The notes beneath the pieces were generated by a model. That model had not been told where the DNA came from. It saw only the letters and a list, made by a program, of their open reading frames with translations, and did not search any database. Shown here piece by piece: positions 30,301-42,800 of a stretch of DNA of 64,000 bases. The translations under genes were made by a program, and so were the position numbers. The stretch covers positions 46,451,477-46,515,476 of the forward strand of contig CM026401.1 of assembly GCA_014843695.1 (NCBI GenBank), given 5' to 3'. How positions within the stretch are numbered: position 1 is the first letter of the stretch; every line of letters starts with the position of its first letter. The stretch comes from Archivesica marissinica (taxonomy: Eukaryota > Mollusca > Bivalvia > Venerida > Vesicomyidae).

Positions 30301-33300
30301 CAGATTATTGTACAGACTTGTACTAGCAGATTATTGCACAGACTTGTGCTAGCTGATTATTGCACAGACTTGTTCTAGCAGATTATTGCACAGACTTGTT
30401 CTAGCAGATTATTGCACAGACTTGTTCTAGCAGATTATTGCACAGACTCGTTCTAGCAGATTATTGCACAGGCTTGTTCTAGCAAATTATTGCACAGACA
30501 TGTTCTAGCAGATTATTGCATAGACTTGTACTAGCAGATTATTGCACAGACATGTTCTAGCAGATTATTGCACAGACATGTTCTAGCAGATTATTGCATA
30601 GACTTGTACTAACAGATTATTGCACAGACGTGTTCTAGCAGATTAATGCACAGACTTGTACTAACAGATTATTGCACAGACTTGTTCTAGCAGATTATTG
30701 CACATATTTGTTCTAACAGATTATTGCACAGACTTGTTCTAGCAGATTATTGCACAGACTTGTTCTAGCAGATTATTGCACATACTTGTACTAGCAGATT
30801 ATTGCACAGACTTGTTCTAGCAAATTATTGCACAGACATGTTCTAGCAGATTATTGCATAGACTTGTACTAGCAGATTATTGCACAGACTTGTACTAGCA
30901 GATTATTGCATAGACTTGTACTAACAGATTATTGCACAGACTTGTTCTAGCAGATTATTGCACATATTTGTTCTAACAGATTATTGCACAGACTTGTTCT
31001 AGCAGATTATTGCACAGACTTGTTCTAGCAGATTATTGCACATACTTGTACTAGCAGATTATTGCACAGACTTGTTCTAGCAAATTATTGCACAGACATG
31101 TTCTAGCAGATTATTGCATAGACTTGTACTAGCAGATTATTGCACAGACTTGTACTAGCAGATTATTGCATAGACTTGTACTAGCAGATTATTGCACAGA
31201 CTTGTACTAGCAGATTATTGCACAGACTTGTACTAGCAGATTATTGCACAGACTTGTACTAGCAGATTATTGCACAGACTTGTACTAGCAGATTATTGCA
31301 TAGACTTGTACTAGCAGATTATTGCACAGACTTGTACTAGCAGATTATTGCACAGACTTGTACTAGCAGATTATTGCACAGACTTGTACTAGCAGATTAT
31401 TGCACAGACTTGTACTAGCAGATTATTGCACAGACTTGTACTAGCAGATTATTGCACAGACTTGTACTAGCAGATTATTGCACAGACTTGTACTAGCAGA
31501 TTATTGCACAGACTTGTACTAGCAGATTATTGCACAGACTTGTACTAGCAGATTATTGCACAGACTTGTTCTAGCAGATTATTGCATAGACTTGTACTAG
31601 CAGATTATTGCACAGACTTGTACTAGCAGATTATTGCATAGACTTGTACTAACAGATTATTGCACAGACTTGTTCTAGCAGATTATTGCACATACTTGTT
31701 CTAACAGATTATTGCACAGACTTGTACTAGCAGATTATTGCACAGACTTGTTCTAGCAGATTATTGCACATACTTGTACTAGCAGATTATTGCACAGACT
31801 TGTTCTAGCAGATTATTGCACAGACTTGTTCTAGCAGATTATTGCATAGACTTGTACTAGCAGATTATTGCACAGACTTGTACTAGCAGATTATTGCATA
31901 GACTTGTACTAACAGATTATTGCACAGACTTGTTCTAGCAGATTATTGCACATACTTGTTCTAACAGATTATTGCACAGACTTGTTCTAGCAGATTATTG
32001 CACAGACTTGTTCTAGCAGATTATTGCACAGACTTGTACTAGCAGATTATTGCACAGACTTGTTCTAGCAGATTATTGCATATACTTGTACTAACAGATT
32101 ATTGCACAGACTTGTACTAGCAGATTATTGCATAGACTTGTACTAGCAGATTATTGCACATACTTGTACTAGCAGATTATTGCACAGACTTGTGCTAGCA
32201 GATTATTGCATAGACTTGTACTAGCAGATTATTGCACAGACTTGTTCTAGCAGATTATTGCACAGACTTGTACTAGCAGATTATTGCACAGACTTGTTCT
32301 AGCAGATTATTGCACATACTTGTACTAGCAGATTATTGCAGACTTGTTCTAGCAGACTATTGCACAGACTTGTTCTAGTAGATTATTGCATAGACTTGTA
32401 CTAGCAGATTATTGCACAGACTTGTTCTAGCAGATTATTGCACAGACTTGTTCTAGCAGATTATTGCACAGACTTGTTCTAGCAGATTATTGCACAGACT
32501 TGTTCTAGCAGATTATTGCACAGACTTGTACTAGCAGATTATTGCACAGACTTGTACTAGCAGATTATTGCACATACTTGTTCTAGTAGATTATTGCATA
32601 GACTTGTACTAGCAGATTATTGCACAGACTTGTGCTAGCAGATTATTGCATAGACTTGTGCTAGCAGATTATTGCATAGACTTGTACTAGCAGATTATTG
32701 CACAGACTTGTACTAGCAGACTATTGCACAGACTTGTTCTAGCAGATTATTGCACAGACTTGTTCTAGCAGATTATTGCACAGACTTGTTCTAGTAGATT
32801 ATTGCACAGACTTGTTCTAGCAGATTAGTGCATAGACTTGTACTAGCAGATTATTGCACATACTTGTTCTAGCAGATTATTGCATAGACTTGTACTAGCA
32901 GATTATTGCACATACTTGTTCTAGCAGATTAGTGCACAGACTTGTACTAGCAGATTATTGCACAGACTTGTTCTAGCAGATTATTGCACAGACTTGTTCT
33001 AGCAGATTATTGTACAGACTTGCACTAGCAGATTATTGCACAGACTTGTTCTAGCAGATTATTGTACAGACTTGTACTAGCAGATTATTGCACAGACTTG
33101 TGCTAGCAGATTATTGCACAGACTTGTTCTAGCAGATTATTGCACGGACTTGTTCTAGCAGATTATTGCACAGACTTGTTCTAGCAGATTATTGCACAGA
33201 CTTGTTCTAGCAGATTATTGCACAGACTTGTTCTAGCAAATTATTGCACAGACATATTCTAGCAGATTATTGCATAGACTTGTACTAACAGATTATTGCA

Positions 33301-36300
33301 CAGACTTGTACTAGCAGATTATTGCACAGACTTGTTCTAGCAAATTATTGCACAGACATGTTCTAGCAGATTATTGCACAGACATGTTCTAGCAGATTAT
33401 TGCACAGACTTGTTCTAGCAGATTATTGCACATATTTGTTCTAACAGATTATTGCACAGACTTGTTCTAGCAGATTATTGCACAGACTTGTTCTAGCAGA
33501 TTATTGCACATACTTGTACTAGCAGATTATTGCACAGACTTGTTCTAGCAAATTATTGCACAGACATGTTCTAGCAGATTATTGCATAGACTTGTACTAG
33601 CAGATTATTGCACAGACTTGTACTAGCAGATTATTGCATAGACTTGTACTAACAGATTATTGCACAGACTTGTTCTAGCAGATTATTGCACATATTTGTT
33701 CTAACAGATTATTGCACAGACTTGTTCTAGCAGATTATTGCACAGACTTGTTCTAGCAGATTATTGCACATACTTGTACTAGCAGATTATTGCACAGACT
33801 TGTTCTAGCAGATTATTGCACAGACTTGTACTAGCAGATTATTGCATAGACTTGTACTAGCAGATTATTGCACAGACTTGTACTAGCAGATTATTGCACA
33901 GACTTGTACTAGCAGATTATTGCACAGACTTGTACTAGCAGATTATTGCACAGACTTGTACTAGCAGATTATTGCATAGACTTGTACTAACAGATTATTG
34001 CACATACTTGTACTAGCAGATTATTGCACAGACTTGTACTAACAGATTATTGCACAGACTTGTACTAGCAGATTATTGCACAGACTTGTACTAGCAGATT
34101 ATTGCATAGACTTGTACTAACAGATTATTGCACAGACTTGTACTAGCAGATTATTGCATAGACTTGTACTAACAGATTATTGCACAGACTTGTACTAGCA
34201 GATTATTGCACAGACTTGTTCTAGCAGATTATTGCACAGACTTGTACTAATAGATTATTGCACAGACTTGTACTAGCAAATTATTGCATAGACTTGTACT
34301 AGCAGATTATTGCACATACTTGTACTAGCAGATTATTGCACAGACTTGTGCTAGCAGATTATTGCATAGACTTGTACTAGCAGATTATTGCACAGACTTG
34401 TTCTAGCAGATTATTGCACAGACTTGTACTAGCAGATTATTGCACAGACTTGTACTAGCAGATTATTGCACAGACTTGTTCTAGCAGATTATTGCACATA
34501 CTTGTACTAGCAGATTATTGCAGACTTGTTCTAGCAGACTATTGCACAGACTTGTTCTAGTAGATTATTGCATAGACTTGTACTAGCAGATTGTTGCACA
34601 GACTTGTTCTAGCAGATTATTGCACAGACTTGTTCTAGCAGATTATTGCACAGACTTGTTCTAGCAGATTATTGCACAGACTTGTTCTAACAGATTATTG
34701 CACAGACTTGTACTAGCAGATTATTGCACAGACTTGTACTAGCAGATTATTGCACAGACTTGTTCTAGTAGATTATTGCATAGACTTGTACTAGCAGATT
34801 ATTGCACAGACTTGTGCTAGCAGATTATTGCATAGACTTGTGCTAACAGATTATTGCACAGACTTGTTCTAGCAGATTATTGCACAGACTTGTTCTAGCA
34901 GATTATTGCACAGACTTGTACTAGCAGATTATTGCACAGACTTGTTCTAGCAGATTATTGCATATACTTGTACTAACAGATTATTGCACAGACTTGTACT
35001 AGCAGATTATTGCATAGACTTGTACTAGCAGATTATTGCACATACTTGTACTAGCAGATTATTGCACAGACTTGTGCTAGCAGATTATTGCATAGACTTG
35101 TACTAGCAGATTATTGCACAGACTTGTTCTAGCAGATTATTGCACAGACTTGTACTAGCAGATTATTGCACAGACTTGTTCTAGCAGATTATTGCACAGA
35201 CTTGTACTAACAGATTATTGCACATACTTGTACTAGCAGATTATTGCATAGACTTGTACTAGCAGATTATTGCATAGACTTGTACTAGCAGATTATTGCA
35301 CAGACTTGTACTAGCAGATTATTGCACAGACTTGTTCTAGCAGATTATTGCACAGACTTGTACTAGCAGATTATTGCACAGACTTGTACTAGCAGATTAT
35401 TGCATAGACTTGTACTAACAGATTATTGCACAGACTTGTACTAGCAGATTATTGCACAGACTTGTACTAACAGATTATTGCACAGACTTGTACTAGCAGA
35501 TTATTGCACAGACTTGTACTAGCAGATTATTGCATAGACTTGTACTAACAGATTATTGCACAGACTTGTACTAACAGATTATTGCACAGACTTGTACTAG
35601 CAGATTATTGCACAGACTTGTACTAGCAGATTATTGCATAGACTTGTACTAACAGATTATTGCACAGACTTGTACTAGCAGATTATTGCACAGACTTGTT
35701 CTAGCAGATTATTGCACAGACTTGTACTAATAGATTATTGCACAGACTTGTACTAGCAAATTATTGCATAGACTTGTACTAGCAGATTATTGCACATACT
35801 TGTACTAGCAGATTATTGCACAGACTTGTGCTAGCAGATTATTGCATAGACTTGTACTAGCAGATTATTGCACAGACTTGTTCTAGCAGATTATTGCACA
35901 GACTTGTACTAGCAGATTATTGCACAGACTTGTACTAGCAGATTGTTGCACAGACTTGTTCTAGCAGATTATTGCACATACTTGTACTAGCAGATTATTG
36001 CAGACTTGTTCTAGCAGACTATTGCACAGACTTGTTCTAGTAGATTATTGCATAGACTTGTACTAGCAGATTATTGCACAGACTTGTTCTAGCAGATTAT
36101 TGCACAGACTTGTTCTAGCAGATTATTGCACAGACTTGTTCTAGCAGATTATTGCACAGACTTGTTCTAACAGATTATTGCACAGACTTGTACTAGCAGA
36201 TTATTGCACAGACTTGTACTAGCAGATTATTGCACAGACTTGTTCTAGTAGATTATTGCATAGACTTGTACTAGCAGATTATTGCACAGACTTGTGCTAG

Positions 36301-36789
36301 CAGATTATTGCATAGACTTGTGCTAGCAGATTATTGCATAGACTTGTACTAGCAGATTAATGCACAGACTTTTACTAGCAGATTATTGCACAGATTTGTA
36401 CTAGCAGACTATTGCACAGACTTGTTCTAGTAGATTATTGCACAGACTTGTTCTAGCAGATTATTGCACAGACTTGTTCTAGTAGATTATTGCACAGACT
36501 TGTTCTAGCAGATTAGTGCATAGACTTGTACTAGCAGATTATTGCACATACTTGTTCTAGCAGATTATTGCATAGACTTGTACTAGCAGATTATTGCACA
36601 TACTTGTTCTAGCAGATTAGTGCACAGACTTGTACTAGCAGATTATTGCACAGACTTGTTCTAGCAGATTATTGCACAGACTTGTTCTAGCAGATTATTG
36701 CATAGACTTGTGCTAGAAGATTATTGCATAGACTTGTACTAGTAGATTATTGCACATACTTGTACTAGTAGATTATTGCACAGACTTGT
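27345..36789. repeat. Satellite array H, left block, 26-bp unit, about 363 copies
   Basis: The unit is AGATTATTGCACAGACTTGT followed by ACTAGC. Recurrent variants are GCATAGAC, GCACATAC, GCATATAC and GTACAGAC in the middle, and TGTTCTAGC, TGTGCTAGC, TGTACTAAC at the end. Blocks with the same order of variants recur kilobases apart, showing duplication of multi-unit segments. Stops and short period leave no meaningful coding. Confidence 0.99.
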
Positions 36790-37069
36790 CAGGGCTGTAC
36801 AAATATTTTTCAAGGCCACTTGTCCAGGACAAGTGACTTTCAAAAAGCCACTTGTCCTGACCAGGATGCCACTTGTCCAATAATATTTTGCCAAAACCGC
36901 AATTAAAAATGTGATATCATATGTATCTTTACGTATAGGCTAATTGAGACAGAGATGATGGTGTAATTCAGTTTTTACTCTTATTTACATAAATTATCTA
37001 AATAAATAAAGAGTCATTATTACACATAAACTAATAATAATTATTTACAACACCGGTCACACACATTTC

Positions 37070-37611
37070 TTAACACTTATGCCCGTGGACATGACGACTG
37101 CCTTTGCCACAGGCAAGCCAGTGCCTGGTGGCCTTCTCAGCATCAAAGTCTTGCAGAGAAGGCCCAGTTCTCTTCAGTTCACTTAATGGCACTAGGGCTG
37201 GTCCTTTAATAGTCTGGCGTACACCTCACTAACAGGCACCTCACTGCTCTGCTGCTGTTGCCTCATAAGCACCTTCAACTGCACATACTCCGTCTGAATC
37301 TGGCTGTGACTAGCCTCAGGGAACACAGCCATCATATGGTTCAGGATGTCCTGTAGATCTTCTTTTCCGTGGCTGGCCAGCTGATGTCGCTCACTTGGGA
37401 CGGACCTGTAGTCCAGGGCCTGGAAGGACTTCAGTGGTTTCTCTTTGAAGTTCTGGAACCTGCAAATATACATGCATATCACTACATAATTATGAATTCA
37501 AAATGGAATCATCAGTGAGTGTACTCATTCAATACTCAGTGTGTTCTTTTTAGCCTCCCCACTTTCATCTTCACTTTTCCGTTTAGAACTAAATAATTTA
37601 AGTAAACTCAT
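37070..37611 (-). pseudogene. hAT transposase remnant (ZNF862/DUF4371-like), N- and C-terminal pieces only
   Basis: An ATG at 37611 starts MSLLKLFSSKRKSEDESGEA, then KKNTLSIE and a stop. This resembles the short basic N-terminus of hAT transposases with a TTF-type zinc finger. After acceptor TATTTGCAG an exon (37459-37192) encodes FQNFKEKPLKSFQALDYRSV, PSERHQLASHGKEDLQDILN and SQIQTEYVQLKVLM, which is the region before the dimerisation domain. A second frame then gives PALVPLSELKRTGPSLQDFD and AEKATRHWLACGKGS, the C-terminal end, stopping at 37070-37072. Most of the catalytic core and dimerisation region is missing between these parts, and the frame is broken, so it cannot be active. Confidence 0.7.
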
Positions 37612-37792
37612 ATTGATCTTAACACGACAGCACAGTTTAATAGAATAATTAATATGGACGAAATGTGCAGAGTCCGATAGTTATTTACCGTAAAATCTTT
37701 ATCTCAACCAGCCGATCAGAATATAGTATCAACCACGCATAAAGGACGCCTTCATCACTTGCTCCGCCCAGGGTTAGGGTCAAAACGCGTGG

Positions 37793-38792
37793 NNNNNNNN
37801 NNNNNNNNNNNNNNNNNNNNNNNNNNNNNNNNNNNNNNNNNNNNNNNNNNNNNNNNNNNNNNNNNNNNNNNNNNNNNNNNNNNNNNNNNNNNNNNNNNNN
37901 NNNNNNNNNNNNNNNNNNNNNNNNNNNNNNNNNNNNNNNNNNNNNNNNNNNNNNNNNNNNNNNNNNNNNNNNNNNNNNNNNNNNNNNNNNNNNNNNNNNN
38001 NNNNNNNNNNNNNNNNNNNNNNNNNNNNNNNNNNNNNNNNNNNNNNNNNNNNNNNNNNNNNNNNNNNNNNNNNNNNNNNNNNNNNNNNNNNNNNNNNNNN
38101 NNNNNNNNNNNNNNNNNNNNNNNNNNNNNNNNNNNNNNNNNNNNNNNNNNNNNNNNNNNNNNNNNNNNNNNNNNNNNNNNNNNNNNNNNNNNNNNNNNNN
38201 NNNNNNNNNNNNNNNNNNNNNNNNNNNNNNNNNNNNNNNNNNNNNNNNNNNNNNNNNNNNNNNNNNNNNNNNNNNNNNNNNNNNNNNNNNNNNNNNNNNN
38301 NNNNNNNNNNNNNNNNNNNNNNNNNNNNNNNNNNNNNNNNNNNNNNNNNNNNNNNNNNNNNNNNNNNNNNNNNNNNNNNNNNNNNNNNNNNNNNNNNNNN
38401 NNNNNNNNNNNNNNNNNNNNNNNNNNNNNNNNNNNNNNNNNNNNNNNNNNNNNNNNNNNNNNNNNNNNNNNNNNNNNNNNNNNNNNNNNNNNNNNNNNNN
38501 NNNNNNNNNNNNNNNNNNNNNNNNNNNNNNNNNNNNNNNNNNNNNNNNNNNNNNNNNNNNNNNNNNNNNNNNNNNNNNNNNNNNNNNNNNNNNNNNNNNN
38601 NNNNNNNNNNNNNNNNNNNNNNNNNNNNNNNNNNNNNNNNNNNNNNNNNNNNNNNNNNNNNNNNNNNNNNNNNNNNNNNNNNNNNNNNNNNNNNNNNNNN
38701 NNNNNNNNNNNNNNNNNNNNNNNNNNNNNNNNNNNNNNNNNNNNNNNNNNNNNNNNNNNNNNNNNNNNNNNNNNNNNNNNNNNNNNNNNNNN
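37793..38792. other. Assembly gap, 1000 N
   Basis: A run of exactly 1000 N inside the hAT element, so the true length is unknown. Open frames across it are meaningless. Confidence 1.
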
Positions 38793-39360
38793 TTGATGTC
38801 ATTATTCAGTTGGGTGGTTGAGAAAAAAGGCTTACCGTTATTTACAGTATATTTCTATATAAAATTGAGTAAATCATAACGGTTGGCTGATCTTGAACTT
38901 TAATTGCTCTAATTATATCATGAAATTAAAAAACACAACATACCTCTTTAAAAATAGTGACATTTTCTGCGCCTCGGCAAAAAAGACAGAATTGACGCAT
39001 GTATCGGCGAATATCAATCAGTGTTTGCAGTCTGTAATGGTAATCAGGCCACATTAATTGCCCACGTTTGTAGCACGCGTCCATCATAACAAATCAACCC
39101 AATCAGGCCTCATTCATCTTTTATGTATGTCCATTCTTAATCTTTAAATTAGTGAGTGTTTTCACAGTTCATCGCATTGTTTACATTTGCAATCGAATGA
39201 TCACGTGATCTCACAACACGCGTACACGGTGTTTCATTGGATTTCTACCGCGGTAATTCATCCGTTTTTTGGCGAAAGTAAATAGAGCCGGGTTTTTTTA
39301 GATTTTCTGGGTTTTTTTAGATTTTCTGTCAAAAAAGATTATTATGATTTTTGAAAAAGG

Positions 39361-39790
39361 CCACTTGTCCGGGACTAACGTTTTGAAATTAGCCACTTGT
39401 CCGGGACTAACGTTTTGAAATTAGCCACTTGTCCGGGACTAACGTTTTGAAATTAGCCACTTGTCCGGGACTAACGTTTTGAAATTAGCCACTTGTCCGG
39501 GACTAACGTTTTGAAATTAGCCACTTGTCCGGGACTAACGTTTTGAAATTAGCCACTTGTCCGGGACTAACGTTTTGAAATTAGCCACTTGTCCGGGACT
39601 AACGTTTTGAAATTAGCCACTTGTCCGGGACTAACGTTTTGAAATTAGCCACTTGTCCGGGACTAACGTTTTGAAATTAGCCACTTGTCCGGGACTAACG
39701 TTTTGAAATTAGCCACTTGTCCGGGACTAACGTTTTGAAATTAGCCACTTGTCCGGGACTAACGTTTTGAAATTAGCCACTTGTCCGCCG
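39361..39790. repeat. Subterminal array, 32-bp unit, 14 occurrences of the motif
   Basis: GCCACTTGTCCGGGACTAAC and GTTTTGAAATTA repeat with an exact 32-bp period from 39361, and the last motif at 39777 is partial. The units are identical. The same CCACTTGTCC motif occurs singly three times at the other end of the element (36824-36876), once with an inverted partner. Subterminal motifs in hAT elements are usually transposase binding sites. Confidence 0.95.
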
Positions 39791-39840
39791 TAATTTTCGA
39801 CTTGTCCCGGGCGTCGGGCGATAGGATTTGTACAGCCCTG

Positions 39841-42800
39841 CTTGTTCTAGCAGATTATTGCACAGACTTGTTCTAGCAGATTATTGCATAGACTTGTTCT
39901 AGCAGATTATTGCACAGACTTGTACTAGCAGATTATTGCACAGACTTGTACTAGCAGATTATTGCATATACTTGTTCTAGCAGATTATTGCATATACTTG
40001 TTCTAGCAGATTATTGCATAGACTTGTTCTAGCAGATTATTGCATATACTTGAACTAGCAGATTATTGCACAGACCTGTTCTAGCAGATTATTGCACAGA
40101 CTTGTACTAGCAGATTATTGCACATACTTGTACTAGCAGATTATTGCACAGACTTGTACTAGCAGATTATTGCACAGACTTGTTCTAGCAGATTATTGCA
40201 TATACTTGTACTAGCAGATTATTGCACAGACTTGTTCTAGCAGATTATTGCACAGACTTGTTCTAGCAGATTATTGCACAGACTTGTTCTAGCAGATTAT
40301 TGCATAGACTTGTTCTAGCAGATTATTGCACAGACTTGTTCTAACAGATTATTGCATAGACTTGTTAGTAGATTATTGCACAGACTTGTACTAGCAGATT
40401 ATTGCACGACTTGTACTAGCAGATTATTGCACAGACTTGTACTAGCAGATTATTGCACAGACTTGTTCTAGCAGATTATTGCACAGACTTGTTCTAGCAG
40501 ATTATTGCATAGACTTGTACTAACAGATTATTGCACAGATTTGTACTAGCAGATTATTGCATAGACTTGTACTAGCAGATTATTGCACAGACTTGTGCTA
40601 GCAGATTATTGCATAGACTTGTACTAGCAGGTTATTGCACATACTTGTTCTAGCAGATTATTGCACATACTTGTACTAGCAGATTATTGCACAGACTTGT
40701 ACTAGCAGATTATTGCACATACTTGTACTAGCAGATTATTGCACAGACTTGTACTAACAGATTATTGCATAGACTTGTTCTAGCAGATTATTGCACATAC
40801 TTGTACTAGCAGATTATTGCACATACTTGTACTAGCAGATTATTGCATAGACTTGTACTAGCAGATTATTGCACAGACTTGTTCTAGCAGATTATTGCAC
40901 ATACTTGTACTAGCAGATTATTGCAGACTTGTTCTAGCAGATTATTGCACATACTTGTACTATCAGATTATTGCACATACTTGTACTAGCAGATTATTGC
41001 ACATACTTGTACTAGCAGATTATTGCACAGACTTGTACTATCAGATTATTGCACATACTTGTACTAGCAGATTATTGCACAGACTTGTACTAGCAGATTA
41101 TTGCATAGACTTGTACTAGCAGATTATTGCACAGACTTGTACTAGCAGATTATTGCACATACTTGTACTAGCAGATTATTGCACATACTTGTACTAGCAG
41201 ATTATTGCACAGACTTGTACTAGCAGATTATTGCACAGACTTGTACTAGCAGATTATTGCACAACTTGTACTAGCAACAACCACAAAAACAGATTATTGC
41301 ATAGACTTGTACTAGCAGATTATTGCACAGACTTGTTCTAGCAGATTATTGCACAGACTTGTACTAGCAGATTATTGCACAGACTTGTACTAGCAGATTA
41401 TTGCACAGACTTGTACTAGCAGATTATTGCACAGACTTGTACTAGCAGATTATTGCACAGACTTGTACTAGCAGATTATTGCACAGACTTGTTCTAGCAG
41501 ATTATTGCACAGACTTGTACTAGCAGATTATTGCACAGACTTGTACTAGCAGATTATTGCACAGACTTGTACTAGCAGATTATTGCACAGACTTGTACTA
41601 GCAGATTATTGCACAGACTTGTACTAGCAGATTATTGCACAGACTTGTACTAGCAGATTATTGCACAGACTTGTTCTAGCAGATTATTGCACAGACTTGT
41701 TCTAGCAGATTATTGCACAGACTTGTACTAGCAGATTATTGCACAGACTTGTACTAGCAGATTATTGCATAGACTTGTACTAGCAGATTATTGCACAGAC
41801 TTGTTCTAGCAGATTATTGCATAGACTTGTACTAGCAGATTATTGCACATACTTGTTCTAGCAGATTATTGCACAGACTTGTACTAGCAGATTATTGCAC
41901 AGACTTGTACTAGCAGATTATTGCACAGACTTGTACTAGCAGATTATTGCACAGACTTGTACTAGCAGATTATTGCATAGACTTGTACTAGCAGATTATT
42001 GCACAGACTTGTACTAGCAGATTATTGCACATACTTGTACTAGCAGATTATTGCATAGACTTGTACTAGCAGATTATTGCACAGACTTGTACTAGCAGAT
42101 TATTGCACATACTTGTACTAGCAGATTATTGCACAGACTTGTACTAGCAGATTATTGCACAGACTTGTACTAGCAGATTATTGCACATACTTGTACTAGC
42201 AGATTATTGCAGACTTGTACTAGCAGATTATTGCACATACTTGTACTAGCAGATTATTGCACATACTTGTACTAGCAGATTATTGCACAGACTTGTACTA
42301 GCAGATTATTGCACAGACTTGTACTAGCAGATTATTGCACATACTTGTACTAGCAGATTATTGCACATACTTGTACTAGCAGATTATTGCACAGACTTGT
42401 ACTAGCAGATTATTGCACAGACTTGTACTAGCAGATTATTGCACAGACTTGTACTAGCAGATTATTGCACAGACTTGTACTAGCAGATTATTGCACAGAC
42501 TTGTACTAGCAGATTATTGCACAGACTTGTACTAGCAGATTATTGCACAGACTTGTACTAGCAGATTATTGCACAGACTTGTACTAGCAGATTATTGCAC
42601 AGACTTGTACTAGCAGATTATTGCATATACTTGTTCTAACAGATTATTGCACAGACTTGTTCTAGCAGATTATTGCACAGACTTGTTCTAGCAGATTATT
42701 GCACAGACTTGTTCTAGCAGATTATTGCACAGACTTGTTCTAGCAGATTATTGCACAGACTTGTTCTAGCAGATTATTGCACAGACTTGTACTAGCAGAT

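Larger units (their letters stand above)
36790..39840 (-). mobile_element. hAT-type transposon inserted in the satellite, internally deleted
   Basis: The ends are CAGGGCTGTACAAATATTT and the complement of GGATTTGTACAGCCCTG. The 5-bp duplication CTTGT lies at 36785-36789 and 39841-39845, and satellite sequence resumes exactly on each side. The gene-strand order (minus) is: 14-copy subterminal repeat, leader with a candidate donor GGTAAGC at 38836, N gap, short N-terminal transposase exon, C-terminal transposase remnant. The 5-bp duplication departs from the usual 8 bp of hAT. The length includes 1000 N and is not exact. Confidence 0.88.

Noticed and set aside
37759..38802. Open frames crossing the N run (also 50940-52085)
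   Set aside because: They consist of ambiguous bases and carry no information.
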